The position numbers were made by a program, and so were the translations under genes. A stretch of DNA of 64,000 nucleotides, from contig JADEYG010000009.1 in the NCBI GenBank assembly GCA_016906335.1, positions 859,001-923,000 on the forward strand. The letters run 5' to 3'. Shown here piece after piece: positions 39,932 through 50,457 of this stretch. This stretch comes from Novakomyces olei (lineage: Eukaryota; Ascomycota; Novakomycetes; Novakomycetales; Novakomycetaceae). Below the pieces are notes generated by a model. The model searched no databases. It was not told where the DNA came from and saw only the letters and a list, made by a program, of their open reading frames with translations. Each line of letters opens with the position of its first letter. The first letter of the stretch is position 1.

Positions 39932-40810
39932 CTACCTTTTCCCATGAATCAAAGTCAAAAACTCCTCTCGCGTCTTGCTGCGGCCACGAAAACAGCCGAG
40001 CATAGCACTCGTTACCGTCATACTGCCCGGTTTCTGTACCCCTCGCATCACCATACATAAATGACTCGCTTCCATTACGACAGCAACACCTTGTGGTTTT
40101 AGCACTTCTTGTATGGCCGTGGCCACCTGCTTTGTAAGCCGCTCTTGTACTTGTAATCGCCGGGAAAACATTTCGGCGATACGAGCCAGTTTAGATAGGC
40201 CCAATACCCGTTTCCGCGGGATGTAGCCAATATGCATTTTGCCGGTAAAAGGCACTAAATGATGTTCACACATACTAAATACGTCAATGTCCCGAACGAT
40301 TACCATTTCATCGTGATCCTCCTCGAAAACGGCATTATTAACAATATCATGCATACTCTCCTCATAGCCTTTAGTTAAAAACAATAAAGCTTTAGCGTAA
40401 CGATCTGGTGTAGACAGTAATCCTTGACGGGAAGGATCTTCGCCAATACACTCGAGGACTGTACGAACCGCACCGGACAAACGCGCGAGCCGTGCTTCAT
40501 GTGATTTTTCATCGTCTAATAATCGTTCACGAGCTCCAATACTGGGCCAAGATAATCCGTCCAAGTCTACGCTTGGTGTGACCTCCCTATTGCTGCCATC
40601 AAGACCACCATCGACTCTGTCTTGAGTGTCATTGGGCTCGTCTTCAATGGCAGACTGATCGTGCTGTGGATGATGCTTCTCGCCGTGAGCGAAATTAGTG
40701 CCCTGATCACGCGAGCCTCGCAATTCTTCAGTGAGAGAAAGCCGCTTTAAATGTGACGAGGCAGAGCTGCGACGGGCCGCCAGCATCTGCGCCTCGTCCG
40801 TATTGCTCAT
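39932..40810 (-). CDS. FOL2: GTP cyclohydrolase I
   Basis: A single exon of 292 residues from ATG 40810 (the codon at 40852 is GTG). The enzyme makes 7,8-dihydroneopterin triphosphate, the first step of folate and pterin synthesis. Visible landmarks are [19 protein letters not shown], the zinc site [11 protein letters not shown] (Cys and His), GLSKLARI and QERLT, and the second zinc cysteine in [14 protein letters not shown]. The final [11 protein letters not shown] is also typical. The N-terminal about 100 residues are polar, low in conservation and probably disordered. Confidence 0.96.
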   Translation of the reverse strand: MSNTDEAQMLAARRSSASSHLKRLSLTEELRGSRDQGTNFAHGEKHHPQHDQSAIEDEPNDTQDRVDGGLDGSNREVTPSVDLDGLSWPSIGARERLLDDEKSHEARLARLSGAVRTVLECIGEDPSRQGLLSTPDRYAKALLFLTKGYEESMHDIVNNAVFEEDHDEMVIVRDIDVFSMCEHHLVPFTGKMHIGYIPRKRVLGLSKLARIAEMFSRRLQVQERLTKQVATAIQEVLKPQGVAVVMEASHLCMVMRGVQKPGSMTVTSAMLGCFRGRSKTREEFLTLIHGKR

Positions 40811-41383
40811 GAGCGAACTGCAGTCGGGTTGATCCACTGTACTGTATTGCACTGCTTTTTCGTCAGTTTATCTATTACTATTAGAATGGTGTTGCTATTG
40901 TGTAATTAAAAATCATTAATCATTATAATATTAATTAACTAACTATGAACGAATTATTTAACACTTCATTTAATTATTCATTTAATAATACAATCTCGTT
41001 TTAATTCAAATCTCAAAACGAGACTGTATTTAATCCGATTTAATTCAATTGTTTTCGATAAATCTGATAATGGAGCAAATAGGTTTCAACGCGTCCTCAA
41101 TTTTTTAAACTTTATGCAACGTAACGCAAATGAGAGAATCCAGATCCACTTTTCTTTTCATACTAAATATACATCAATAAGCTATCAATTCGTTCATACT
41201 TTTTCTGCGCAATTACAACTTTACCGCTTTATTCTACAAATTAAAGCTTTAATTTAATCTAAATTATCAATCAAAAGACAGAATAAAAGACAATACTGAT
41301 CCATTCTTCATATTGCTTAAATTTCGTCGTCATTCTATGCCGTAATGTCTATATCATCATTATATTTGCGTCAAAAAAGTTCC
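40811..41383. other. AT-rich spacer, no gene seen
   Basis: 573 bp between the 5-phosphatase stop and the GTP cyclohydrolase start. A pair of related stretches containing CTCGTTTTAATTCAAAT and TCGAGACTGTATTTAA-like sequence near 40990-41040 is weakly inverted (AAAACGAGA versus TCTCGTTTT). Otherwise featureless. Confidence 0.55.
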
Positions 41384-44300
41384 CTAACATTTCCAAAGCA
41401 ATTTCATCGCACGGGGCACGCTTCCCTGGCACTGCAGTAAAGCCTGCTTTGACTGCTCCTCACCAAACTGACCCGTGCCCATAATGTATTGTAATTTCAC
41501 AGAATAAACTGCATCCTGCGCCTTTCGCTTCCAGTCCTGTGCCACCCTTTCAAATATCCGCTGCTTCTCCTGTGGATTCACAGTTTTAACCCTAACCCTA
41601 AATGAACCCGTAACCGGTCTGTGGTCAGACAAGTAAATCTCGTGCCGATTATAGGCAGCACACGTGACCGTGTCCTCCGACTTCCACAGAATCCGATCAC
41701 ACCAAGCGGGAACGCGAAACTTTTCACTGCTGTCATACGTGTCTGTGCCCACATCGTACTTATAAGTTGGAGCAAAGCTTATCTTTGCCTCCGTAAACAT
41801 CCGCAATCGAAGCATCGGGTTACGTTTCCGTTCAATCGTTAATTGGTCCAGTTCCAGCAGCCTATCAATGTCTCCAGCCTTAATTTTGTCTTCCACATGG
41901 CTTCTCTTGCCGGCAATTCGATAATTCAAGTCTCCGTTCCAGAAGCAAACTTCATGGTCCAGCACCATTGATCCATCGCCCCCACCAGTGAAGATATTAT
42001 TACGAATTGCTTCGTTCCGCTCGGGCTCCAGAGTACTTGACTCTAAGATTTCGATAGCATTTGCATTTCGAGCATTTAAAGCATCTTGCCCTGCAGCTAA
42101 ATGTGCATTTACAAAGCACATCGACGTGTCCTCGAATATAAGACGGGAAACTAATGCTCCTTTGTTGCCTAGCACACCAGCAAAACCAGTCTTGACTGTA
42201 GTAGAACGAACACCCCGCATGGAAGGCAGATTAGGTTGTTTAACAAAGATACAGGTGAAAAGCCCCACAAGCTGTGCAGTGTGAACGTGCTCATACGTAT
42301 TTTCATTAATGCTACCGCTATTTTCCAAATCACGCATGGCCTGAATCAGGTAATCCCGCCAGTGTTTGTACTGGTGGGATAAAAAATCCTGAATTTCTCC
42401 ATTATCGTTCTTTTTCGATGTAAGAAGACTTTTGGCCGTGAGCTTCTTGTCTTCCAAATCAATCAGCTCTTGGAATCCAAACACGACAACGTCTGGAGCC
42501 GGTGATGCGCTGACAAAAGACACCAGGTCTACGTCAGAGGCGACAGGTGGCCTTGCTGCTCCCACATTATAGGTACATATAGCAACGTTAATGTCTTTAA
42601 AACTGCAGTACTGTGATTTTCTTTGCTTCATTTGCTCTTCAAGCCAATCGTCCATTAGTAACCCGTCCCAAAGCTTGATCTCGCCGCCACTTCCACCCGA
42701 CATTGAGACTACTTGAATGCGTTTGATTCGCCATAGGCAAGACACGTCGACGCAGAGTGTAATTTGTGAGTTTTTATGTGCTCTCCACTGTTTCAACAAT
42801 GTCCATGAGAAAGAGTTATCACAATTATCATTATCATCATTGTTATTAGTATTATCATTAGTGTTAGTATTATTACTGTTGTTAGCATTATTGTCATTGT
42901 TTTCATTTTTATCCTTATTATTATCATAAGGAGAATATACGCAGATATGCCCATTCTCATGAGACACCCACAACGCCTCGTCGACTACTGCCATTGATGT
43001 GATGCCCTGGCCAAAAAGATTTATTGAATAAATAAAGGCCAACTGTGATTTAGAGTAAACGGAAACGTTCCCGTCTTCATGGCCGAAATAAACTTCGTCC
43101 CGGCCGGGCCAAATGCAACCAGAAGTAATTGCACTGTTCACTTTAGGTGCAGAAAGAGGCTTTGACCCTACTTTGAAAAGGCTCAGTGTATGTGCTCCGG
43201 CTTCCGGGTCAAATATCTTAATTTGTCTTCCAGATCCCACCCATAATTGGCCGCCCACGCAAAGAGAAAACGAATGCTTCGGGCCGAGACGGAAAGAATG
43301 TGCCGGGCTGCTCATATCAATCTCGGCTGGTGATGCCGAGGCCGAGGCCGAAGCCGAAGGAGCTGGCAGGCTGCTCTGCCATACTAAAAGCCGTCCGCTC
43401 TCATCGATGCTCAATACTTTTGTTGGAGTATTCAGAATGCGTACAACTGGAGCGCGATGCGAATGCATTTGCCTGGCCACAACCATTCGCTTCGCAATAT
43501 CCATTTGCCATAACGAACCGTCTTTGAACCCTAGCCAAACAGTGTTTTGTGCAGGAGTTAAAGAAGCTGAATCTCCATCGTTCGCATCAAAAGGCGATCC
43601 TACAAAGGCGATGGCAGTGCACTTTGTAGCGTCATGATTAACTGTCCATACAAGTGTCCCTGAATTTGCATTGTAAACCTGAGTAAATGAATGGAAGGCC
43701 ACACATATAAATGAGCCTGAAACTGCTAGTAAACGGGCTTCCCCGTTTACATTAAAGGGTATCTCTGACACGAACTGTTTGCCAAATACCGGGGGTCGAC
43801 GATTGACGTGAGTAGCATCTGGCGGAGAAAGAACATACCCGTTTGAAGTGAAATAAGGGCCAGAATTATTAATGTTAATGCTGGCGTTTGAGGCGAGAGT
43901 TGGCTCTTCCGTTACAGACTTTGTATGAGCCAAAAAAGCAGCTGAAGAGGCAGGCACCTCAGGATTAATCAACGAGTTTGCTATATGTGATGAAGGAGTA
44001 GGAGGAGGCCGAGGAAATTCACGTTTTATAAAAGTTGTAGATAGAGTATCTGCAGGGCCATTATTACGTGAAACTGCTGAAGTAATAGCCGAATTTTTTG
44101 TAATGGAAGCCTTTCGATCAAGGTCGACTCGACGAGGAGGCGGAGGCAGAGGAGAAGAGCCCTGTAGGGTCGAAGAAGGTAGAGGATGAGAAGAAGGAAG
44201 AGGATGAGAAGAAGGAAGAGGAGGAGGATGAGAAGGAGATTGAGAGTTTGACAGCAAAGGCATGGAAGAATTGCTCAGAAAATGAGACGGGAGAGACTGC

Positions 44301-45503
44301 CTTTCTTCCCTTGAGGCTTCTGCCCGCATGGCTACAATAGCATGATGAACTGGCGGAGGTGGCATTGGCTTATAAGGAGCCTTTAAAGCTGGCGCCTCTA
44401 CCGGAGCATTTGTGCTTGCTGCAATCATATTAGAAGCAATTGGAACTGGGAGCGTTCGTCTTGGTGGAGGAGGTGAAGGGCTGGGTAAAGTGTTACCTGC
44501 TGGAGACACTGGAGAAGATCCACCAGAGCCGGAAGACCTCGTTCCACTACTAACGCCAAGCGTGCTTGTAGCAATCGGACCGGGAGAAGAAGAAATATTG
44601 AAACTCGAAAGCCTTGTATGATGAGAAAAGTCTGGTCGTGGGGACCGCGAACTGCGATCTTGGCCATTGGCAGTGATATTGTTCGGTGTACTGCGCCCAG
44701 AACCAGACGGGCTCGATCTCTCATTATTGCGAACAGCCTCTTGCAGAGGCGAACTAAGCCTGAAATCGCCAGCAGCTTTGCTACCCGCAGCGTTACTGCC
44801 CATAACAGAACCAGGCGATGCATCAGTCACAGAGACGGAGGGCAGATGATGCTCATGAAATTTGGGTTTAGTCGCACGTACGGGAAAAGGCGTGTGCACG
44901 ACACGTTCGTGCACTGGACTTGCTGGCCGACTCGATTTTGCTGCGCCTTAGACGTTAGTTATGTTAATACAGATGATCGAATAAAGGAAAGGAAACTAAA
45001 ACTAGACTCAAAGTAAAACTCAAAAGTAAAGAAATTAAATTAATATTTAGAATTATATTGAATTAAATTAAATTAAATTAATATTGAAATTGAAATTGAA
45101 ATTGAAATTGAAATTGAAATTGAAATTGAAATTGAAATTAGAAATAACAGTGGAAAGAGCACTTTATTTTCCTGCCCTAAATCCAGCACCAAAAGTCAAG
45201 CGCATGAACGTAAATATGGCAGCATTAAACCATAAAATAGTAATAAACCAATAATGACCCATAAAAAGGCCAGCATCAATTTAATGAAAATAACCATAAC
45301 AAAGGCGTACCATCAAGGGCTTTAGCTGCCACGATCTTTGCTCCCGTGTCCGGATCACTGAGCTTTCTCACTGTAGGCGGCAATGGAGGAGGCGGTCGAC
45401 GTCTGTCTGCCGGAGGATCTACACCATTCCCAAGCGCGAGCCGTTCGTATTTGTCTTTGAGAGAGGAAAAAGACAATGTCTCTTCGCTGCTGCCATTGTC
45501 CAT
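41384..45503 (-). CDS. WD40-inositol polyphosphate 5-phosphatase
   Basis: Exons 45311-45503 and 41384-44946 (minus strand) encode 1251 residues. The N-terminal about 400 residues are serine/proline-rich with SLKDKYERLALG at the start and poly-proline runs. A WD40-type region follows (about 440-800), interrupted by an Asn/Asp-rich insert of about 35 residues near 42790-42920. The C-terminal catalytic domain has FGFQELIDL, GNKGALVSRL, VNAHLAAGQ, FWNGDLNYRI, PTYKYD, VPAWCDRILWK and SDHRPVTGSF, all 5-phosphatase signatures. It should remove the 5-phosphate of phosphoinositides at membranes. The 364-bp intron has an AACTAAC branch and holds (GAAATT)n. A telomere-like tract falls inside the coding region just after SDHRPVTGSF. 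Confidence 0.92.
41588..41601. repeat. Telomere-like tract inside the 5-phosphatase coding exon
   Basis: AACCCTAACCCTAA on the plus strand. In the gene's frame it codes for residues of FRVRVKTV right after the conserved catalytic motif, so it is part of the protein. Confidence 0.85.
45084..45140. repeat. (GAAATT)n microsatellite in the 5-phosphatase intron
   Basis: About nine GAAATT hexamers in a row, preceded by an AATTA run at 45036-45080, inside intron 44947-45310. Confidence 0.95.
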
Positions 45504-46164
45504 TGCGCTTCGCACTCGGCAGTGCTCCACAAGACACAATAAGATTTGATCACGATACAATGCGATGTTTTTGCTCTTTACTATGGGTTCGCGACTTTTC
45601 CGCGGCCATTCCAATTGCTGTCCCCACAATACTGTTTAACTAACGGCCATTATAGATTGGGAAAAATCCACGCGCGAGCGTAAATTATATTAATTAAACT
45701 ACGAAGTCTTAGTCTCAAGTATCCGAAGGAGTAGTTGTACATAATTTGGCCGTTGCTTCGAAAATAGTAAAGTAATCAGCGAAAAAAATCAAGTAATCAG
45801 AGAAAAGGTTATTTAAGAAAGGATGAAATTTACGACGACACCCTTCAACCGCTAATATGCATGACCCAAAATTTATTAAATTAATCACACTGATAATCTA
45901 TGGAGCTAATAGTATGAATAATTACGTCTAGTTAGTTATATGATGTATTTAATTAGGCTGTCTTGCTCCGAGGATAATAGCCTTCATGCGTTGAATAATG
46001 TACCTGCTTTTTATTATCTGATTTGCTCGTGTAATTTGAAACACTACTTTGGATTTGCCGTGGATATAGGCTGCTTTGTACAGATACAGCAGGCTATAAA
46101 GGGACCGGTAACGATAAACATTTCATTAATTGTACCAGTCTATATCCAACATATTTTGCAGACG
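45504..46164. other. Spacer between the 5-phosphatase start and the WDR83 stop
   Basis: 661 bp, AT-rich, with no clear gene. An open frame from 45940 on the plus strand runs antisense into WDR83 and looks spurious. Confidence 0.6.
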
Positions 46165-46763
46165 TTATTCAGTAATAATATTAAATATTTTTTCGCCAGA
46201 AGCAAACACAGTCAAACTGCCATCGACCCCGCTGGTCACCATTGCGGGGCGTGTGGGATGCATGGCGACGGCAGTGACAACACGACCGTCATGATCTGGC
46301 AGCTCATAGGCCAAACGGCCGTCCAGAAGATCCCACGCACGGATGACCCCATCTTCGCCGCCGCTCACTGCATACTCGTCGTTCACAGAAAAGGCAGAGC
46401 GACTACGATACTGGGAATTTTTATTGCCTCTAAATTCTTGCAACATCCCGCCATTGGCCTTGTCAAAGAGCCGTAGACAGGAATCTAGGGAGGTAACGAG
46501 AACGCAATCTGCGTCCTGTGTAAGGCAGATACTCGTTATAGGCGCACCAACAACGTCTGTAAATAACTGCCCCATACGAAGGTCGTATGTTCGTAAGCGG
46601 CCATCTACGCTTCCGGTAATGATTTCGTTCTCCGTGATGGCCAATGAAGTTACACTATCGCGAGCGTCGTCCAAAATTTGTATCGGAGCATTAGATTGCG
46701 ACTTGCAATCCCACAGGCGTACAGTAGCATCAAACGAGCCTGAAATGATAATTAATTAACAAA

Positions 46764-46854
<91 letters not shown>

Positions 46855-47273
46855 AAAGCAATTACCACTAGCGAGTACAGTAGCATCTTTATTATAAGCG
46901 ACCGCATTAACACGTTGAAGATGGCCGTGAAACCGCCGAACAATTCTGCCTGCCCCTACATCCCAAGTGTAGACAGCACGATCTCCGCCACAGCTGGCGA
47001 AACGGCTGCTGTCCGCAGTAACACAAATATCTAGTACCTCATAGCCATGTCCTTTTTATTAAAGTTAGGATCTGATTAAGTTTATGATTCGCTACCTGTA
47101 AAAGAACGAATATGTGAGAGGGACTGTGGGTTCCAAAGATCAATTGACCGATCATTGCTTCCAGACAAAACGTATTGGCCTGAAGAATTGTATACTACGC
47201 AGTTGATAGGCGCTTGCAATTGCTCATTTTTGCGAGCCCGAATCGATCCTTTCCTTTGAGCCGGGAAAGGCAT
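46165..47273 (-). CDS. WD40 protein WDR83/MORG1 homologue
   Basis: Exons 47096-47273, 46866-47051 and 46165-46739 (minus strand) encode 312 residues, almost entirely WD40 repeats. The order of signatures matches WDR83 (MAPK organizer 1), a scaffold also found with the spliceosome: PINCVVYNSSGQYVLSGSND, LWNP, CGGDRAVYTWDV, FHGHLQRVNAV, SFDATVRLWD, QILDDARDSVTSL, TGSVDGRLRTYDLR, LVTSLDSCLRLFDK and VSGGEDGVIRAWDL. Intron 2 (46740-46865) is mostly an AAAT microsatellite. It shares a 323-bp divergent promoter with VMA10 that contains a duplicated segment. Confidence 0.92.
46758..46856. repeat. (AAAT)n microsatellite in WDR83 intron 2
   Basis: About 24 tandem AAAT units, uninterrupted, filling most of the 126-bp intron. 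Confidence 0.97.
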
Positions 47274-47596
47274 TAGTCAGTCATGACGATTGTGTCTGAT
47301 TTTGGTCATTTGCAAATAATACCTTTTAGAAGTGAATATTTAAATATAGCACAACACTTTTGCAGTCATTAAACGTAATTATTTTAGTGAAATTCTTATA
47401 CACAAATAATAAAGTGCCCTAGAAAATACAGCTCCAGTGCATATATTATATATCTGTACAATATTTGCAGTTATCCACGCAGTTCTCATTAAATGTAATA
47501 GGAAAAGTATATATTTAGTGAAATTCTTATACACAAATAATAAGTGCTCACACAAATACGGCTCCAGTACAATCCTCCGTTTCGACTGCGGGTACA
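47274..47596. promoter_or_regulatory. WDR83 / VMA10 divergent promoter with duplicated segment
   Basis: The 29-bp segment starting TTTAGTGAAATTCTTATACA occurs at 47383-47411 and 47514-47542. It is flanked on both sides by related CATTAAA[CT]GTAAT and GCTCCAGT[GA]CA sequence, so about 100 bp appears duplicated with a 131-bp offset. Confidence 0.85.
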
Positions 47597-48137
47597 ATGG
47601 TAAAAGGCCGATCGTCTCTCGTCAATGCTAATCCGCTGTGTAGTCGGTGCAACAGTCTGCAGGAATTCAAACGCTTCTAGAGGTTTGACTCCTAAATTTG
47701 CTGCTTCCGACTAACCTTTAATTAGGCAGAGAAAGAGGCCTCAAAGATTGTAGAAAAGGCGCGGCAATGTACGATGCAGTGTTATGCTTTACTATTAACG
47801 CACTTTAGATCGTTCGCAGCGCGTCAAGGATGCACGGGCCGAAGCAGATCGGGAGATCGAGGCCTATCGCGCCAGCAAGAATGCTCAGTTTGAAGATCTG
47901 GAGAAGCAGGTAAGTGCGAGCCGGATAAGAAATGAATAAAGAGCACTTTACTAATCCATCAAGAACTCGGGCAAAAACGAGGAGGCTGAGAAGGAGGCAG
48001 CTGCTGACGTGAAAAGCCAGCTAGCTGTGATTGAAGAAGCTAAAGCAGAGGCAAAGGAGAAATTGGTAGATTGCCTTTTGGCCTCTGTCTCAGCAGCCAG
48101 AGCGGAGCCTCATATCAATGCCAAGATTGAGCTTTAG
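47597..48137 (+). CDS. VMA10: Vacuolar ATPase subunit G
   Basis: Exons 47597-47599, 47656-47682, 47726-47768, 47809-47909 and 47964-48137 encode 115 residues, the usual size. The protein is a long helix in the peripheral stalk of the V-ATPase. Matching sequence is SAGIQTLLEAEKEASKIVEK, then ARQYRSQRVKDARAEADREI, EAYRASKNAQFEDLEKQ, and the C-terminal EPHINA. Intron 1 would follow directly after the ATG (ATG|GTAAAA), leaving a first exon whose only coding content is the start codon. It is required because an in-frame stop lies just before SAGIQTLL. The gene is weakly expressed in statistical terms only because its exons are tiny; the family match over four joins is strong. The exact start remains the least certain part. 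Confidence 0.88.
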
Positions 48138-48473
48138 TGAATGGACAATTGGTTGAATAATTGGTCTGTGGAATTGCATGATTTGGCTGTGATTTATCTA
48201 TATAATTGATGAAATTACGCCGCTTCGCAAAGTACCTACGTATGTGATATATAAATATAATTAAAGTTTGCGAATCAATCAAAGTTGGTCATTTATGAAA
48301 TTAAAGCACGCAGAGGACTAGGAAAGGAGAATGTAAATAAAAAACATATTTGAAAAAAAAGAATGCTGAATATCGAAACATTCAGAAGACGGTAACCGCA
48401 AACCCGACTCTTCTTGACACCTCTCGAGGCTGTATATTGTGTGTCTAGCTCAATTTGAGACTCAAAGTCGAGA
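48138..48473. other. Convergent spacer, no gene seen
   Basis: 336 bp between VMA10 (+) and the septin gene (-). AT-rich, with no gene or clear repeat. Confidence 0.6.
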
Positions 48474-49714
48474 TTAGCGACGCCTGGAGCTCCCCCCATT
48501 ATGCCCGTTTGTAAGTTGCATCGACTCAACCTCTTCCTGGAGCTGTTTGACGCCATGATGAGCCTGCTCCAGGTCGCGATTGAGCTGATCGCGTTCGGCA
48601 ATAAGCCGCTGCTCCCAGGATCGGAATCTAGCTTCTTCCTGCTTAACCTGCTCAGTAAACCGTTTTCGCAAGGCCTCTTCTTCCTCCTTGAATTTTGCAT
48701 TATCAATCTTGACATTTTTCGTAGCTGGCCGATCTGACATGAGCTGGGAGGCACGATAATGCTCGTAATGAATTTCATCTGTTGCCAATAAAAGATCGAG
48801 CATGTGAGTGCGCAAAAGCAAGTTTCTCAACTTTCTAAAGTCGCAATGCTCATCATTTTCAACCTCTGCAACGCCCCAAGCGTACTGGCGGCCCTTCACA
48901 ACTCGTCCATCCGCAGTCTGCACGTCACTCTCGCTGCCAATTACGCTAAAAGGCATCGCATTGATGAGTGACTGTGTCGTTTCCACACTGCGTGGGTCTT
49001 GTTCATTGATCGGCGGAGTAAAAATTTTGATCTCTTGAGCTTCAATTACAGCCATAATGCGCTCTTTAAAGGCTTGCATATCGTCCGGACCAAGCGTATC
49101 CGCCTTTGCAATTACAGGGATAACGTTTACACGCGAGCACAACGACTTCAAGACTTTAACGTCCAGTGGCCGGAGCGAATGACCCGTGGGCCGAATAAAG
49201 TACAGGCAAGCATGAACACGGACATCAGACTTCTCCTGGCGCCGAGGTTGCCGATCTTGCCGCATGTATGATTCGTGCTGGTCATCGATAAATTCTACAA
49301 TACTTTCCCAGCAGCCATTGTTGGAGACAAAATCGCCAAGGCCAGGGGTGTCAATGACCGTCAAATGCACAGTAAATCCACGCTCTTCCAGCTCTGCACG
49401 GTTGATCTCAATACCCACTGTCTTGTTCATCTGCAGCTCATGCCGTTTTTTGTTATTGAAGGGACGCTTCAATTGCGTAGTAAATAGCGTGTTTAAGAAC
49501 GTTGTCTTTCCGAGCCCCGTTTCACCTGAATTTCATACGTTAGCCAAAGGTCAATGTTAAGGTATAAGCGTAAAAGCTGAAACCATAAAGTATAGGGGAA
49601 CAGGTACACACCCGCTAGCATCAGCGTAAAGTATGCGCCTTTACGATTCACGATCCGATGCCTTTGATTTGGCAGATTGGCAATGCCTACATCAAGGCCT
49701 GCGTCTAATCCCAT
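48474..49714 (-). CDS. CDC11: Septin, Cdc11 group
   Basis: Exons 49612-49714 and 48474-49525 (minus strand) encode 384 residues. Septins are GTP-binding proteins that form filaments at the bud neck or septum. The P-loop GETGLGKTTFLNTLF is rebuilt across the 86-bp intron. G3 is DTPGLGD and G4 is IAKADTL. The septin unique element is present around WGVAEVENDEHCDFRKLRNLL. FIDDQHESYMRQ and RVHACLYFIRPTGHSLRPLD are typical of the Cdc11 type. A coiled coil of about 80 residues (heptads in KEEEEALRKRFTEQVKQEEA) ends the protein. The N-terminal basic segment (QRHRIVNRKG) could bind phosphoinositides. Confidence 0.94.
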
Positions 49715-50129
49715 CGTGGAACACTGATCTACTGCTCAGAGAAGCGTCGACAGTTGGCGTCACGTTGTCCGAACGATCACACTTTTCGACTCGAACTTAA
49801 ACGAGTCTAGAGCAAAAGTGTACGAATCACACTCTCGTGGCAACACTGAAACGCGATCGATGCGTATAATCTGCGCGTGCCTTGCTGCTTTAGCGCCTGA
49901 TTGACAGAGTTCTTTGGCAGTTTGTGGTGAAGGTAATATGGCGCGTTCGGTTATTATACTGAGCGCGTTTTTCCACTGAGGCGCTTTCTGGCGAATAGCG
50001 GTCGTTAGGGTTTTTATTGTTACTGCAGGTTAATATTAATATGGCTCAGATTTGTGCTGTAGCGTAACTTGGCTGTTATAATAGATATTTTATTTACAAA
50101 AAGTAGAAAAATATGTTGAGTGAAAATTA

Positions 50130-50178
<49 letters not shown>

Positions 50179-50457
50179 AATAAATAAAGAAAGAAAGAAA
50201 AAAAGAATTAATTAATTAATTAATTAATTAATTAAAAAAAAGATATAACAATAATAATAATAATAATTAAACTATTAAACAATTAAAAAAAAAAGATTAA
50301 ATTAAAAAAAAAATCAAATAATAATTTATTGGATACATTGCGCAAAGGCGAAAAAGATTCAGGCAGTCGCAAATTAAGGCTTTACGACATTGGTGACGAC
50401 GAACAGACGATTACTTTTCGCTTCTTTTCAACGTCTTATTGATACACTTATGGCGCA
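49715..50457. repeat. Septin / PWP2 divergent spacer with GAAA microsatellite
   Basis: A (GAAA)n run covers about 50131-50206, followed by (TTAA)n at 50207-50234 and A-rich sequence to 50320. A GTTAGGGTTTT telomere-like fragment lies near 50005. No gene seen. Confidence 0.85.

Noticed and set aside
43113-43637. Plus-strand frame opposite the 5-phosphatase gene
   Set aside because: Antisense shadow in the WD40 region with no independent support.
45940-46476. 178-codon plus-strand frame
   Set aside because: Mostly antisense to WDR83, and no recognisable domain.
48293-48778. 161-codon minus-strand frame at the septin 3' end
   Set aside because: It is another frame over the septin coiled coil and lacks any motif.
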